In this document: positions 1-5,790 of the stretch, piece by piece
Position numbering within the stretch: the stretch's first letter is position 1
Layout of the letters: every line of letters begins with the position of its first letter
Source of the DNA: JAVVFH01 sp032250585
GTDB taxonomy: Bacteria; Pseudomonadota; Gammaproteobacteria; Xanthomonadales; SZUA-36
Length of the DNA stretch: 5,971 nucleotides
NCBI GenBank assembly: GCA_032250585.1
Contig: JAVVFH010000220.1
Span: forward strand, 1-5,971
Reading direction: 5' to 3'
Made by a program: the position numbers and the translations under genes
Notes under the pieces: model-generated
Seen by the model: the letters and a program-made list of their open reading frames with translations, nothing else
Databases searched by the model: none
Told to the model about the DNA's origin: nothing

Positions 1-1
1 C

Positions 2-1234
2 GCCAACCTCGCTAAAGGCATGAAGAATCTGGTCGCGGACCTGGTGGAAGGCAAAGGCAAACTGAAAATCAGCATGGTCGACGAGAGCCAGTTTGAAATC
101 GGCCGGAACATCGCCACCACGCCCGGCAAAGTGGTTTACCAAAACGAGCTGATTCAACTGATTCAATATGCGCCGACCACCGCAACCGTCTACCAGCGGC
201 CGCTGGTCATCTACCCGCCGTGGATCAACAAGTTCTATATCCTCGACCTCAGCCCGAAAAACTCCTTCATCCGTTGGGCGGTGGCGCAAGGCTACACGGT
301 ATTCGTGGTGTCCTGGATCAACCCGGATGAAACGCTGGCCCACAAAACCTTCGAAGACTACATGAACGAGGGCATTTTCGAGGCACTGGAAGCCATCGAG
401 GCGGCCACCGGTCAGCGTGAAGTGAATGCCATCGGCTACTGCATCGGCGGCACGCTGCTCGCCTGCGCGCTTTCGCAGATGGGCATTACCGGCGACAGCC
501 GCATCCGTTCGGCGACGTTTTTCACCACCCAGGTCGATTTCAGCGAAGCGGGGGACCTGACGGTCTTTGTCGACGAGGCCCAGCTGGAAAGCCTCGAAAA
601 GAAGATGAAAAAGCGCGGCTACCTCGACTCCGGCAACATGGCGACCACCTTCAACATGCTGCGGTCGAACGACCTGATCTGGAGCTTCGTCATCAACAAT
701 TACCTGCTGGGCCGCTCACCGGGGGCGTTCGATCTGCTGTACTGGAACAACGACTCGACCCGGATGCCGCTGGCGATGCACAGCTTCTACCTGCGCGAAA
801 TGTATCTGAACAACCGGCTCGCCGAGCCGGGCGGCATCGAGCTTAACGGCTTGCCGGTGCTGCTCTCGGAGGTGCGCGTCCCGGTGTTCCTGCAATCGAG
901 CAAGGAAGACCACATTGCACCCTATCCGTCGGTCTACAAGGCGACCCGGCATTTTTCCGGACCAGTGACCTTCATGCTGGCCGGCTCCGGGCACATCGCC
1001 GGCGTGATCAACCCGCCGGATGCGAACAAATACTACTACTACACGAACTCCGAAGTGCCGGAAAAGGTCGAGGACTGGATCGAGGGCGCGCAGTACCACG
1101 AAGGTTCCTGGTGGCCGTACTGGCACGACTGGCTGTCACGCCGGTCCGGGCCGCAGGTTCCCGCCCGGACCCCGGGCGAAGGCCTGCTGCCGGCGATCGA
1201 GGACGCGCCGGGCCGTTATGTGCAGATGAAATAA
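2..1234 (+). CDS. phaC: Class I polyhydroxyalkanoate synthase PhaC, 5'-truncated by the window edge
   Basis: PhaC polymerises (R)-3-hydroxyacyl-CoA, usually 3-hydroxybutyryl-CoA, into PHA at the surface of cytoplasmic granules. The reading frame is open from base 2, upstream of the first ATG at 20, so the true start lies outside the window. About 410 residues are visible; class I synthases run near 560-600, so roughly 170 N-terminal residues are missing. Counting from the ATG at 20, the lipase-like box GYCIGG carries the nucleophile Cys141 (codon 440-442), the SSKEDHI motif carries Asp297, and GSGHIAGV carries His325. These form the Cys-Asp-His triad of the alpha/beta-hydrolase fold. The PPWINKFYILDL block, the HGSWWP-like segment and the C-terminal APGRYV are typical of class I. 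No PhaE-type partner is seen, which argues against class III. The gene converges on the reductase gene with 13 bp between stop codons, and no convincing terminator is visible there. Confidence 0.97.
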   Translation, partial: ANLAKGMKNLVADLVEGKGKLKISMVDESQFEIGRNIATTPGKVVYQNELIQLIQYAPTTATVYQRPLVIYPPWINKFYILDLSPKNSFIRWAVAQGYTVFVVSWINPDETLAHKTFEDYMNEGIFEALEAIEAATGQREVNAIGYCIGGTLLACALSQMGITGDSRIRSATFFTTQVDFSEAGDLTVFVDEAQLESLEKKMKKRGYLDSGNMATTFNMLRSNDLIWSFVINNYLLGRSPGAFDLLYWNNDSTRMPLAMHSFYLREMYLNNRLAEPGGIELNGLPVLLSEVRVPVFLQSSKEDHIAPYPSVYKATRHFSGPVTFMLAGSGHIAGVINPPDANKYYYYTNSEVPEKVEDWIEGAQYHEGSWWPYWHDWLSRRSGPQVPARTPGEGLLPAIEDAPGRYVQMK

Positions 1235-1247
1235 CGGCCGGCGGCGA

Positions 1248-2021
1248 TCAGAGCCGCATGCCGCCGTCGACTTCCACGTTGCGGCCGTTGACGAAGTCGT
1301 TTTCGATCAGGTACTGCAGGGTGTGCGCGATTTCGTCCGGCTCGCCAACGCGCTTGGCCGGGATCATCGCGGTCAGCTTGGCGAGTGCTTCCGGCTTCAT
1401 CGAGCGCACCATTTCCGTGCCGATGAAACCCGGCGAGATCGCATTGACACGAATTCCGTAGCGAGCGAACTCCTTGGCCCAGGTGACCGCCATTGCCGCG
1501 ACGCCGGCCTTGCTGGCGGAGTAATTGGCCTGACCCATGTTGCCGTGGCGCGAGATGCTCGAGATGTTGACGATCAGGCCGCGCGTGCCGGCCTTGATCA
1601 TGTGCTCGGCCGCGGCACGCCCGCAGAGAAAACTGCCGGTCAGGTTGACGGCGATGACGGCGTTCCAGGCTTCCAGCGACATCCGCGATACGCGCTCGCC
1701 GTCCTTGAATTTCAGCATCAGCGCGTCGCGGGTGATGCCGGCGTTGTTGACCAGCACGTCCAGGGCGCCGAAATGCGCGGCGATGTTGTCGAAAGCCTGG
1801 TCGACTTGCTCTTCCCGGCTCACGTCACAGGGAACAGCCAGCCAGGCACCGGCGCCCACGCCCAGCTCGGCTTCCAGTTCGGCGCCCAGGGCCTCGATGG
1901 TTTCCGTCCGGAAGTCGAGCAGGGCGAGGCGGGCGCCCTGGCTGGCCAGGCGGCGCGCCATGGCGGCGCCGAGTCCGCCGCCCGCGCCCGTGATCGCGAT
2001 GGTTTTTCCTTCAATGTTCAT
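1248..2021 (-). CDS. SDR-family 3-oxoacyl-ACP / acetoacetyl-CoA reductase (FabG/PhaB type)
   Basis: A 257-residue short-chain dehydrogenase/reductase. The Rossmann cofactor motif TGAGGGLG is at residues 11-18, NNAG at 92-95, Asn126, Ser154/Ser155, and YSASK with Tyr167 and Lys171 complete the catalytic set. The RVNAISPGF and VDGGMRL segments are typical of FabG-like enzymes. Between phaC and phaR the likely job is NAD(P)H reduction of acetoacetyl-CoA to (R)-3-hydroxybutyryl-CoA, the PhaB step, but a FabG role in fatty acid synthesis cannot be excluded. Asp36 at the end of the second beta strand suggests NADH rather than NADPH. Compared with E. coli FabG there is a roughly ten-residue insertion around residues 103-117 (KFKDGERVSRMS). 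The ATG at 2021 is chosen because AGGAG sits 8 nt upstream and the Rossmann fold begins at once; the open frame continues 54 codons further into phaR, with no homology seen there. The gene is 68 bp downstream of phaR and probably cotranscribed. Confidence 0.93.
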   Translation of the reverse strand: MNIEGKTIAITGAGGGLGAAMARRLASQGARLALLDFRTETIEALGAELEAELGVGAGAWLAVPCDVSREEQVDQAFDNIAAHFGALDVLVNNAGITRDALMLKFKDGERVSRMSLEAWNAVIAVNLTGSFLCGRAAAEHMIKAGTRGLIVNISSISRHGNMGQANYSASKAGVAAMAVTWAKEFARYGIRVNAISPGFIGTEMVRSMKPEALAKLTAMIPAKRVGEPDEIAHTLQYLIENDFVNGRNVEVDGGMRL

Positions 2022-2029
2022 CTTCTTTG

Positions 2030-2034
2030 CTCCT
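2030..2034 (-). promoter_or_regulatory. Ribosome binding site of the reductase gene
   Basis: AGGAG on the minus strand, 8 nt before the ATG at 2021. This decides the start against the longer in-frame extension that reaches into phaR. Confidence 0.8.
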
Positions 2035-2089
2035 GGTTTGCCGTGTTCCTGGGGCAGGCGAACGCCGGCGGGACCCTTGCCGTCGCAGG

Positions 2090-2572
2090 CTATTGGTCGT
2101 TCGTGTTTTCCTGCTTTTTTTCGCTGTTCCTGTTTTTCGGACTCAATACCGTGAGAAAGCTTTGCTGCATTTGACTCAGCCAATCCAGCTGCTGACGCGT
2201 CAGTTTGGCGGCCAGATCCGCGGGCGGCTCCATCAGGCCACGCATCTGCTCGGTGAGTCGCTTTTGCTGATCCTGCAGTTGGCCCAGTGCTGTTTCGAGA
2301 TAGCGTGACGCCAGCTTCTGCAGCGGATGATCATAAAAACGGATCAGAGAGGTCAACAGGGCTTCGCTGAGTATGGGTTGGCCCAGGGACTCCTGCTCTG
2401 CGACCAGCTGCAGCAGAACCTCACGGCCGATGTCCTTCTCGCTTTTCGCATCGATCACCCGCAGGCGCACACCCGCCACTATCAGCTGTTTCAGGTCATC
2501 CAGCGTGATGTATCGACTGGTCTCGGTATCGTAGAGTCGCCGGTTGGCGTATTTCTTGATGATGCGCGGCAT
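2090..2572 (-). CDS. phaR: Polyhydroxyalkanoate synthesis regulator PhaR
   Basis: A 160-residue regulator. The N-terminal block MPRIIKKYANRRLYDTE (residues 1-17), followed by SRYITLDDLKQLI, is the hallmark of the PHB/PHA accumulation regulator DNA-binding domain, covering about residues 4-63. A PHB_acc-type segment follows at about 67-106 (PILSEALLTSLIRFYDHPLQ). The rest is Gln-rich and probably helical or coiled, with a charged Asn/Lys tail. Known PhaR proteins bind both DNA and PHA granules or phasin-free polymer and repress phasin genes until granules form. The ATG at 2572 is chosen because family members start MPRIIKKY. A TTG five codons upstream is in frame but adds no conserved sequence. 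No good Shine-Dalgarno is seen before either start, and the phasin terminator ends only about 14 nt upstream, so expression may rely on readthrough. The gene lies between phasin and reductase on the same strand. Confidence 0.95.
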   Translation of the reverse strand: MPRIIKKYANRRLYDTETSRYITLDDLKQLIVAGVRLRVIDAKSEKDIGREVLLQLVAEQESLGQPILSEALLTSLIRFYDHPLQKLASRYLETALGQLQDQQKRLTEQMRGLMEPPADLAAKLTRQQLDWLSQMQQSFLTVLSPKNRNSEKKQENTNDQ

Positions 2573-2585
2573 GAATGGACTACCC

Positions 2586-2619
2586 AATAAAAAAGCCGGC
2601 GGCCAGACAGCCCGCCGGC
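2586..2619 (-). terminator. Intrinsic terminator after the phasin gene, abutting phaR
   Basis: Read on the minus strand, a perfect 8-bp GC stem (GCCGGCGG at 2595-2602 pairing with CCGCCGGC at 2612-2619) encloses a 9-nt loop and is followed by TTTTTTATT. It begins 37 nt after the phasin stop codon. Its T tract ends about 14 nt before the phaR ATG, so it separates phasin from phaR-reductase and probably acts as a partial terminator that sets their ratio. Confidence 0.88.
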
Positions 2620-2656
2620 CCTGTGTTCAATGGCGGCCCATCGGGGCGGCGCCGTT

Positions 2657-3034
2657 TCAGGCGGATTTGGTTTTTTTCGTCCTGGTATTGCCCGCTTCCG
2701 GTGTGGCCATGTCATTGGCCGCTTCGCTGACGCCCGCCTGCAATTCGACTGCCACTTCCTGCAGATCGCCGACGCATTTCGCGGCGTGCTTGCCCCACTC
2801 GGTCGCCAGATCCTGCTGGTCGGCTACGGTTTCCTTGAGGGATTTGCCGGCATACAGCAACTCGAATTGCTTACGATTCACATCCAGCAGTTCCTCGGCA
2901 TAAGTGAGCTGCACACGAGCCGCTTTGTCGAAGGTCTCGAACATCAGTTGATGGCCCTGCCGGATGGATGTCAGCAAGGGGTTGCCGGCTGAAAAAAGAA
3001 CATCGGGTTTGAAAAAATCGTTTACCTGGGTCAT
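2657..3034 (-). CDS. phaP: Phasin family protein (PHA granule coat)
   Basis: A 125-residue protein that matches phasins in size and character: it has no signal peptide or membrane segment, is largely amphipathic helix, and has a typical middle block (residues 33-60) with FDKAARVQLTYAEELLDVNRKQFELL. Phasins coat PHA granules in the cytoplasm and control their number and size. After residue 110 the tail is low in complexity and rich in Lys and Thr (TRTKKTKSA). Such basic tails in some phasins contact nucleic acid, but this one is too short to claim that. GGAG lies 6 nt before the ATG and supports the start. It is the first gene of the phasin-phaR-reductase group, has its own promoter at 3067-3095 with a palindromic operator candidate, and is followed by a strong terminator. 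The specific family identity rests on sequence character plus context. Confidence 0.9.
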   Translation of the reverse strand: MTQVNDFFKPDVLFSAGNPLLTSIRQGHQLMFETFDKAARVQLTYAEELLDVNRKQFELLYAGKSLKETVADQQDLATEWGKHAAKCVGDLQEVAVELQAGVSEAANDMATPEAGNTRTKKTKSA

Positions 3035-3066
3035 GGCGTTCTCCGCAATAAAGAGGGTATGCCACC

Positions 3067-3095
3067 ATGATACGTCTTTTTATGTTGCACCGCAA
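3067..3095 (-). promoter_or_regulatory. Predicted sigma70 promoter of the phasin gene
   Basis: On the minus strand, -35 TTGCGG (3090-3095) and -10 TATCAT (3067-3072) are separated by exactly 17 nt. Transcription would start near 3060, leaving a short leader of about 26 nt that includes GGAG at 3041-3044 before the ATG at 3034. The surrounding AT-rich stretch fits a promoter. The -35 box lies inside the palindrome at 3083-3097. Confidence 0.7.
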
Positions 3096-3097
3096 CA
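3083..3097. promoter_or_regulatory. Palindromic operator candidate over the phasin -35 box (likely PhaR site)
   Basis: Perfect inverted repeat TGTTGC-ACC-GCAACA with 6-bp arms and a 3-nt spacer. It covers the entire predicted -35 hexamer of the phasin promoter, so a bound repressor would block RNA polymerase. Published PhaR targets are TGC/GCA-type sequences at phasin promoters, and phaR is encoded two genes' distance away, so PhaR is the best candidate ligand. The assignment to PhaR is inference. Confidence 0.6.
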
Positions 3098-3161
3098 ATT
3101 CAAAACCAATTCATAAACACAACTCCTGAAAGTGGGTAGCCCGGGGTTCTTGATGCTGATC

Positions 3162-3173
3162 GTGCAGTGCAAA
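3162..3173. promoter_or_regulatory. Possible second PhaR site upstream of the phasin promoter
   Basis: On the minus strand this reads TTTGCACTGCAC. It shares the core TTGCACYGCA (TGC-N3-GCA) with the palindrome at 3083-3097, in opposite orientation and with centres 77 bp apart. It lies about 107 bp upstream of the predicted phasin transcription start. The rest of 3098-3212 shows no gene and no clear terminator for the upstream methyltransferase gene. Confidence 0.35.
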
Positions 3174-3212
3174 ATATTGGATCCGAGTTACCCAGGACGG
3201 CGACTGTCGGTC

Positions 3213-4067
3213 TCATTGCTTGCGGAAGCGCAGCGTCATCCGGTCGGACTCGCCGATGGCGGTGTATTTCGCACGGCATCGTTCCTGCTCCGCGGCATCG
3301 CGGATGCCGCCACAGTAACGAAGCGACGGCGGCAGGGTCCAGACACCGGCAGGATGCTCCTTGCCGTCGCGCGGATTGGCGTTGACTTCGGAACGTCCTT
3401 CCAGCTGCAGCCCGGCCTGCGCGGCCAGCGCGATCACGTGCTCTTCGGTGACGTAACCCGACTGTTTCATCGCTTCGATACCGGTTCCCGGCTCGGCACG
3501 GTGTTCCACAACACCCAGCACGCCGCCGGGCTTCAGTGCCCGCGCCATGACCCGGAACATTTCCTGCGCATAATCGCCCTTCATCCAGTTGTGCACGTTG
3601 CGGAAAGTCAACACCATGTCGGCGCTGCCGGGCGGTGCGATCGTGGTCCGCTCCGGCACTGACAATTCCGTCACAACCACGTGGTCGTATACTTGCGGGC
3701 GGCTTTCGAGCGTTTCCGCGAATGCCGTCTGCATCTGTTTACGCCAACCGGGCGTACGCTCGGCCGTCATCGCGAACCCGGCTGCGTAGAATCTGCCGTG
3801 AGGCCGCAAGGCCGGTGCGAGGATAGCCGTGTACCAGCCGCCGCTGGGCCAGATTTCGACAACCGTCATTGACGGTTCCAGGCCGAAAAACTGGAGGGTT
3901 TCCTTTGGCCGACGGTGTGCGTCGCGGGCCCGCTCGACCGCAGTGCGGTGCTCACCGGCGATGGCCCGGTCAAGCAATTCCTCCATGCCGGGCGCAGCTG
4001 CCAGCGGTGCGGCCGCGAAACAGAGAGTAACCAGAAAGGTCGAAACTACGGGAGATGAAAGCTTCAT
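3213..4067 (-). CDS. Exported class I SAM-methyltransferase-like protein (COG4798-like)
   Basis: A 284-residue protein with a Sec signal peptide: MKLSS, a hydrophobic core at about residues 6-20, and a likely signal peptidase I site in PLAAAPG (about 22-27). No lipobox is seen. The mature part resembles a class I SAM-dependent methyltransferase of the 'predicted methyltransferase' type: FFGLEPSMTVVEIWPSGGWYT at 60-80 stands where motif I normally has an acidic residue and GxGxG, followed by Asp150 in the ADMVLTFRNVHNW block and LKPGG at 178-182. Cys252 and Cys264 in the C-terminal region could form a disulfide, which fits a periplasmic location. Substrate and activity are unknown, and whether SAM is available outside the cytoplasm is unclear. 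The ATG at 4067 is chosen for the signal peptide; the open frame extends 73 codons further without recognisable sequence. The Shine-Dalgarno is poor (AAGG about 14 nt away). It is divergent from the PAP2 gene. Confidence 0.82.
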   Translation of the reverse strand: MKLSSPVVSTFLVTLCFAAAPLAAAPGMEELLDRAIAGEHRTAVERARDAHRRPKETLQFFGLEPSMTVVEIWPSGGWYTAILAPALRPHGRFYAAGFAMTAERTPGWRKQMQTAFAETLESRPQVYDHVVVTELSVPERTTIAPPGSADMVLTFRNVHNWMKGDYAQEMFRVMARALKPGGVLGVVEHRAEPGTGIEAMKQSGYVTEEHVIALAAQAGLQLEGRSEVNANPRDGKEHPAGVWTLPPSLRYCGGIRDAAEQERCRAKYTAIGESDRMTLRFRKQ

Positions 4068-4167
4068 ATCGGTATCTGTACCTTGTTTGGATCTCCATAG
4101 TAGACCTTGCTGCGGCTGTTTTCCTTGCTCGATCGGGTCGGAAGCCCGGGAACCGCCGGAGAAAAAC

Positions 4168-4196
4168 GAGACAGGCCGCCCGGCGGCCGGGATAAT
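4168..4196 (+). promoter_or_regulatory. Candidate promoter of the PAP2 gene, possibly giving a leaderless mRNA
   Basis: GAGACA (4168-4173) as a 4/6 -35 match and GATAAT (4191-4196) as a good -10 are 17 nt apart. Initiation about 7 nt downstream would fall at the ATG itself (4204), and no Shine-Dalgarno precedes that ATG. The spacer contains a perfect inverted repeat GGCCGCC-C-GGCGGCC (4174-4188). The rest of the 136-bp divergent gap must also hold the methyltransferase promoter, for which I see no convincing boxes. Confidence 0.4.
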
Positions 4197-4203
4197 CACC
4201 CTG

Positions 4204-4872
4204 ATGCACCCGAATCGCTTACTGCCGCCGTACCTGCCGGCCTTGCTTTGGCTCACCGCAGCCATAGCCTGGGTTGTACTGGTCAACGAAGGATGTCTGG
4301 TCGTTTTCGATAACGGGGGCCTGGCCCTGTTCCGGAGCGATCAGAACCCGGACCGGCTCATCGGGCCGGCGATGCTGACGACAGCAACAAAGGGCATCAC
4401 CCATGCGGGCAGCGGCCCCTTCGTGCTGCTGCTGGGTGCGTCGCTGGTGGCGCTGACCTGGCGCCGGGCCGGGCGGGCCGGGGCATTGAAGCTCGGCGCC
4501 GTCATCGCGATCTATCTGTTGCTGATCCCGCTGCTGAAGGAACTCATCGGCCGGCCACGGCCCGACTGGCCGGTGTCGCTGGTGGAAACCGCAAGCCTGA
4601 GCTTTCCCAGTGGCCACGCGGCGCGCGCTGTGCTGATCTATGTTTTGGCCGCTCTTGTGCTGCCGATGCTGACCTCCGCCAGCCGGGCGCTGACGCTTGC
4701 TGTCTGCGCTGCACTGGCGCTGGCCGTCGGCGTCAGCCGCGTGGCACTGGGCGTGCACTGGCCGAGCGATGTGATCGGCTCGTGGCTGCTCGCGGGTTTC
4801 TGGCTGAGCGCCACCTGGCCGCTGCTGCGCGCCGAACTGAGCCCCGACCCGCCTCGATCGGGAGGATCGTGA
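4204..4872 (+). CDS. PAP2-family membrane phosphatase
   Basis: A 222-residue integral membrane protein of the type 2 phosphatidic acid phosphatase superfamily. All three catalytic motifs are present: KELIGRPRP (K112, R119, P120; KX6RP), FPSGH (S136, G137, H138) and SRVALGVHWPSD (S178, R179, nucleophile H185, D189). Hydrophobic segments at about residues 11-28, 71-86, 97-111, 142-158, 163-177 and 190-206 give the usual six-helix layout. Family members dephosphorylate lipid phosphates such as phosphatidic acid, phosphatidylglycerophosphate or undecaprenyl pyrophosphate on the outer side of the inner membrane; the substrate here cannot be told. The ATG at 4204 is chosen because the hydrophobic N-terminus starts there. 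The same frame is open back to 3829, but that part lies antisense to the methyltransferase gene. It converges with the nucleotidyltransferase gene with 51 bp between stops and no clear terminator. Confidence 0.93.
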   Translation: MHPNRLLPPYLPALLWLTAAIAWVVLVNEGCLVVFDNGGLALFRSDQNPDRLIGPAMLTTATKGITHAGSGPFVLLLGASLVALTWRRAGRAGALKLGAVIAIYLLLIPLLKELIGRPRPDWPVSLVETASLSFPSGHAARAVLIYVLAALVLPMLTSASRALTLAVCAALALAVGVSRVALGVHWPSDVIGSWLLAGFWLSATWPLLRAELSPDPPRSGGS

Positions 4873-4923
4873 AGGCAAGGGAGCGAAGAGAAACCGCACA
4901 CCGGGCGAACGCGAATTTCCGGA

Positions 4924-5748
4924 TCAATCGCGCGCAGCGGGCGCCTCCCGCTGCGCCAGAATCCGTTCGCTGAGCGCGAAGGACTTCGGGTTGTCCACGT
5001 CGATCGGGCCGAAAGGGAAAGGCAAAAAGACCGGCCTCAGCTGCAGGCCCAGGTTGCGGCTGACGCGGCGAAACAGGCCCTCGGTGGTGGCCAGCCTGAA
5101 CCGGTAGAGCAAAAATGGCAGCACGCCGAAAGCTTTCAGGATACGCCACGGTTTTTTGCCGAACTGACCGCCACCGCGGAATATTTCCACGCCCGCGAGG
5201 CTTTTGCGGTTGTGCAGCAGGAACAGGTTGCAGGCCGAAAAACCGCCGTCGCGCAGCCAGTGCCAATGCAGGCCGGCGTCGGGAATCTCTGCAGTCACGA
5301 CCTGCTCGCGGGTCACACCGAGCGCCGCATCGCAGGGCTCGGCGAAGGCCCCGGCAACGAACTCGCGAATCAGTCCGGGCGTATGCAGCGCGTTGTCGCC
5401 GGTCGTGATCAACAGCGGCCAGTCTTCATCGGGTATCCGCTGCGCCGCGCTGTAAAGGCTGTCCGCCAGGTTGCCTTCCGCAGCGACGGCGGAAACCAGC
5501 CCGGCGTCCAGCCACTGGCACAGCTGCTCACCGTCGCGCAACACGGACGCGTCATCGATGGACACGCAGACATGTCGGCAGAAACCGCAGCTTAGCAACG
5601 CCGAAATCACCCGCTCGAGCATAATCTGGCCGTGAATCGTCAGCATGCACTTATGACTGACCGGGCCGCCTGCCGTCAACGGGTCAACCACACCGGGACG
5701 CCGCGCCGCCAACACCAGGGCCGTAACTCGATGATCGGAATCCGTCAT
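4924..5748 (-). CDS. Nucleotidyltransferase family protein (GT-A fold, MobA-like NTP transferase)
   Basis: A 274-residue soluble protein. The N-terminal TALVLAARRPGVVDPL (residues 9-24), followed by SHKCMLTIHGQIMLERVISALL (31-52), matches the start of NTP-transferase domains, where the Lys and the G-x-x-M-L-E-R element usually follow a Gly-rich LAGG loop. LITTGDNALHTP (113-123) supplies the metal-binding Asp118, equivalent to the GDxP motif. GPIDVDNPKSF (248-257) resembles the D-x-D-x-P motif near the C-terminus of such enzymes. The Gly-rich loop is degenerate (AARRPG rather than GGxG), so catalytic activity is uncertain. An amphipathic, hydrophobic and basic stretch at 199-221 (KPWRILKAFGVLPFLLYRF) may touch the membrane. 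Family members transfer nucleotides to sugar phosphates, alditol phosphates or molybdopterin; the substrate here is unknown. The start at 5748 is preferred because the fold begins soon after; an in-frame ATG nine codons upstream (5775) is possible, and neither has a strong Shine-Dalgarno. Confidence 0.8.
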   Translation of the reverse strand: MTDSDHRVTALVLAARRPGVVDPLTAGGPVSHKCMLTIHGQIMLERVISALLSCGFCRHVCVSIDDASVLRDGEQLCQWLDAGLVSAVAAEGNLADSLYSAAQRIPDEDWPLLITTGDNALHTPGLIREFVAGAFAEPCDAALGVTREQVVTAEIPDAGLHWHWLRDGGFSACNLFLLHNRKSLAGVEIFRGGGQFGKKPWRILKAFGVLPFLLYRFRLATTEGLFRRVSRNLGLQLRPVFLPFPFGPIDVDNPKSFALSERILAQREAPAARD

Positions 5749-5790
5749 GGGCCTGACTACTGTCCTGTCACGCATCTTATGACGCTTTCA

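Noticed and set aside
1239..1266. Inverted repeat CGGCGGC / GCCGCCG between phaC and the reductase gene, considered as a bidirectional terminator
   Set aside because: The arms are 7 bp with a 14-nt loop, partly inside the reductase coding sequence, and no T tract follows on either strand.
1323..2174. Long plus-strand open frame antisense to the reductase gene
   Set aside because: It mirrors the reductase on the opposite strand, its translation is rich in Arg, Gly and Ala without any motif, and such shadows are expected in GC-rich coding DNA.
2022..2183. 54-residue N-terminal extension of the reductase, overlapping phaR
   Set aside because: No homology or fold is visible in it, it overlaps the phaR coding sequence in another frame, and the internal ATG at 2021 has AGGAG 8 nt upstream right before the Rossmann fold.
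3829..4203. 125-codon upstream extension of the PAP2 reading frame
   Set aside because: It runs antisense through the methyltransferase signal peptide region and shows no domain; the hydrophobic PAP2 N-terminus starts at 4204.
4068..4286. 73-codon upstream extension of the methyltransferase-like gene
   Set aside because: It would bury a clear signal peptide inside the protein and overlaps the PAP2 start; the ATG at 4067 gives the signal peptide at the N-terminus.
4219..4899. Minus-strand open frame antisense to the PAP2 gene
   Set aside because: The translation is rich in Gln, Arg and Pro, lacks motifs, and mirrors a gene with all its catalytic motifs intact.
4849..4923. Terminator between the convergent PAP2 and nucleotidyltransferase genes
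   Set aside because: Only a short CGATC/GATCG match is present at the PAP2 end and no T-rich tract follows, so nothing supports a terminator.
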